Assembly (NCBI GenBank): GCA_913055135.1
Contig: CAJXJV010000092.1
Coordinates: 1 to 5,822 of the forward strand
DNA length: 5,822 nucleotides
Source: an uncultured Desulfurobacterium sp.
GTDB lineage: Bacteria > Aquificota > Aquificia > Desulfurobacteriales > Desulfurobacteriaceae
Direction of reading: 5' to 3'
Shown here piece after piece: positions 5,822 through 5,822 of this stretch (the first letter of the stretch is position 1; each line of letters opens with the position of its first letter). A model generated the notes under the pieces. The model saw only the letters and a program-made list of their open reading frames with translations. It made no database searches and was not told the origin of the DNA. The translations under genes were made by a program, and so were the position numbers.

Positions 5822-5822
5822 T

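Overview
The window reads as ordinary bacterial chromosome. It is AT-leaning, gene-dense, rich in AGA/AGG arginine codons, and has short gaps and strong Shine-Dalgarno sites. The gene set is a three-part PurS/PurQ purine enzyme, flavin-dependent ThyX instead of ThyA, and compact Lys/Glu-rich proteins. This fits a thermophilic or anaerobic deep-branching bacterium, such as the Aquificota/Desulfurobacteriaceae or a similar lineage. That placement is inference from style; no marker here proves it. No mobile element, CRISPR array, tRNA or rRNA was seen.

Layout: two divergent gene runs leave a 114-bp intergenic region at 1506-1619. Leftward (minus strand) lie a CPBP-family intramembrane protease (1505-918), lspA for lipoprotein signal peptidase II (909-451) and the N-terminal part of dnaG primase (382 to beyond position 1). 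All three start with non-ATG codons (TTG, GTG, TTG), each placed by a clear Shine-Dalgarno site. The dnaG fragment runs off the window, and its TTG start gives a clean N-terminus with the CHC2 zinc site.

Rightward (plus strand) lie purS, purQ, thyX, pmbA (tldE), rbfA and nrnA, all starting with ATG. Four of the five junctions are 4-base ATGA stop/start overlaps; the exception is purQ-thyX, with a 36-base gap. This looks like one translationally coupled transcript, probably driven by a candidate promoter at 1570-1598 just upstream of purS. nrnA ends one base before the window does.

Functionally the plus operon joins nucleotide supply (FGAM synthase subunits PurS and PurQ; dTMP synthesis by ThyX) to ribosome and RNA housekeeping (RbfA; the DHH phosphodiesterase NrnA) and a TldD/TldE-type protease subunit. 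The minus run joins membrane proteolysis and lipoprotein maturation to replication priming. I found no convincing undescribed system. The points most worth a second look are the mixed operon, the contrast in start codons between the two runs, the palindrome inside the purS promoter spacer, the short RbfA, and the cysteine-rich ThyX tail.
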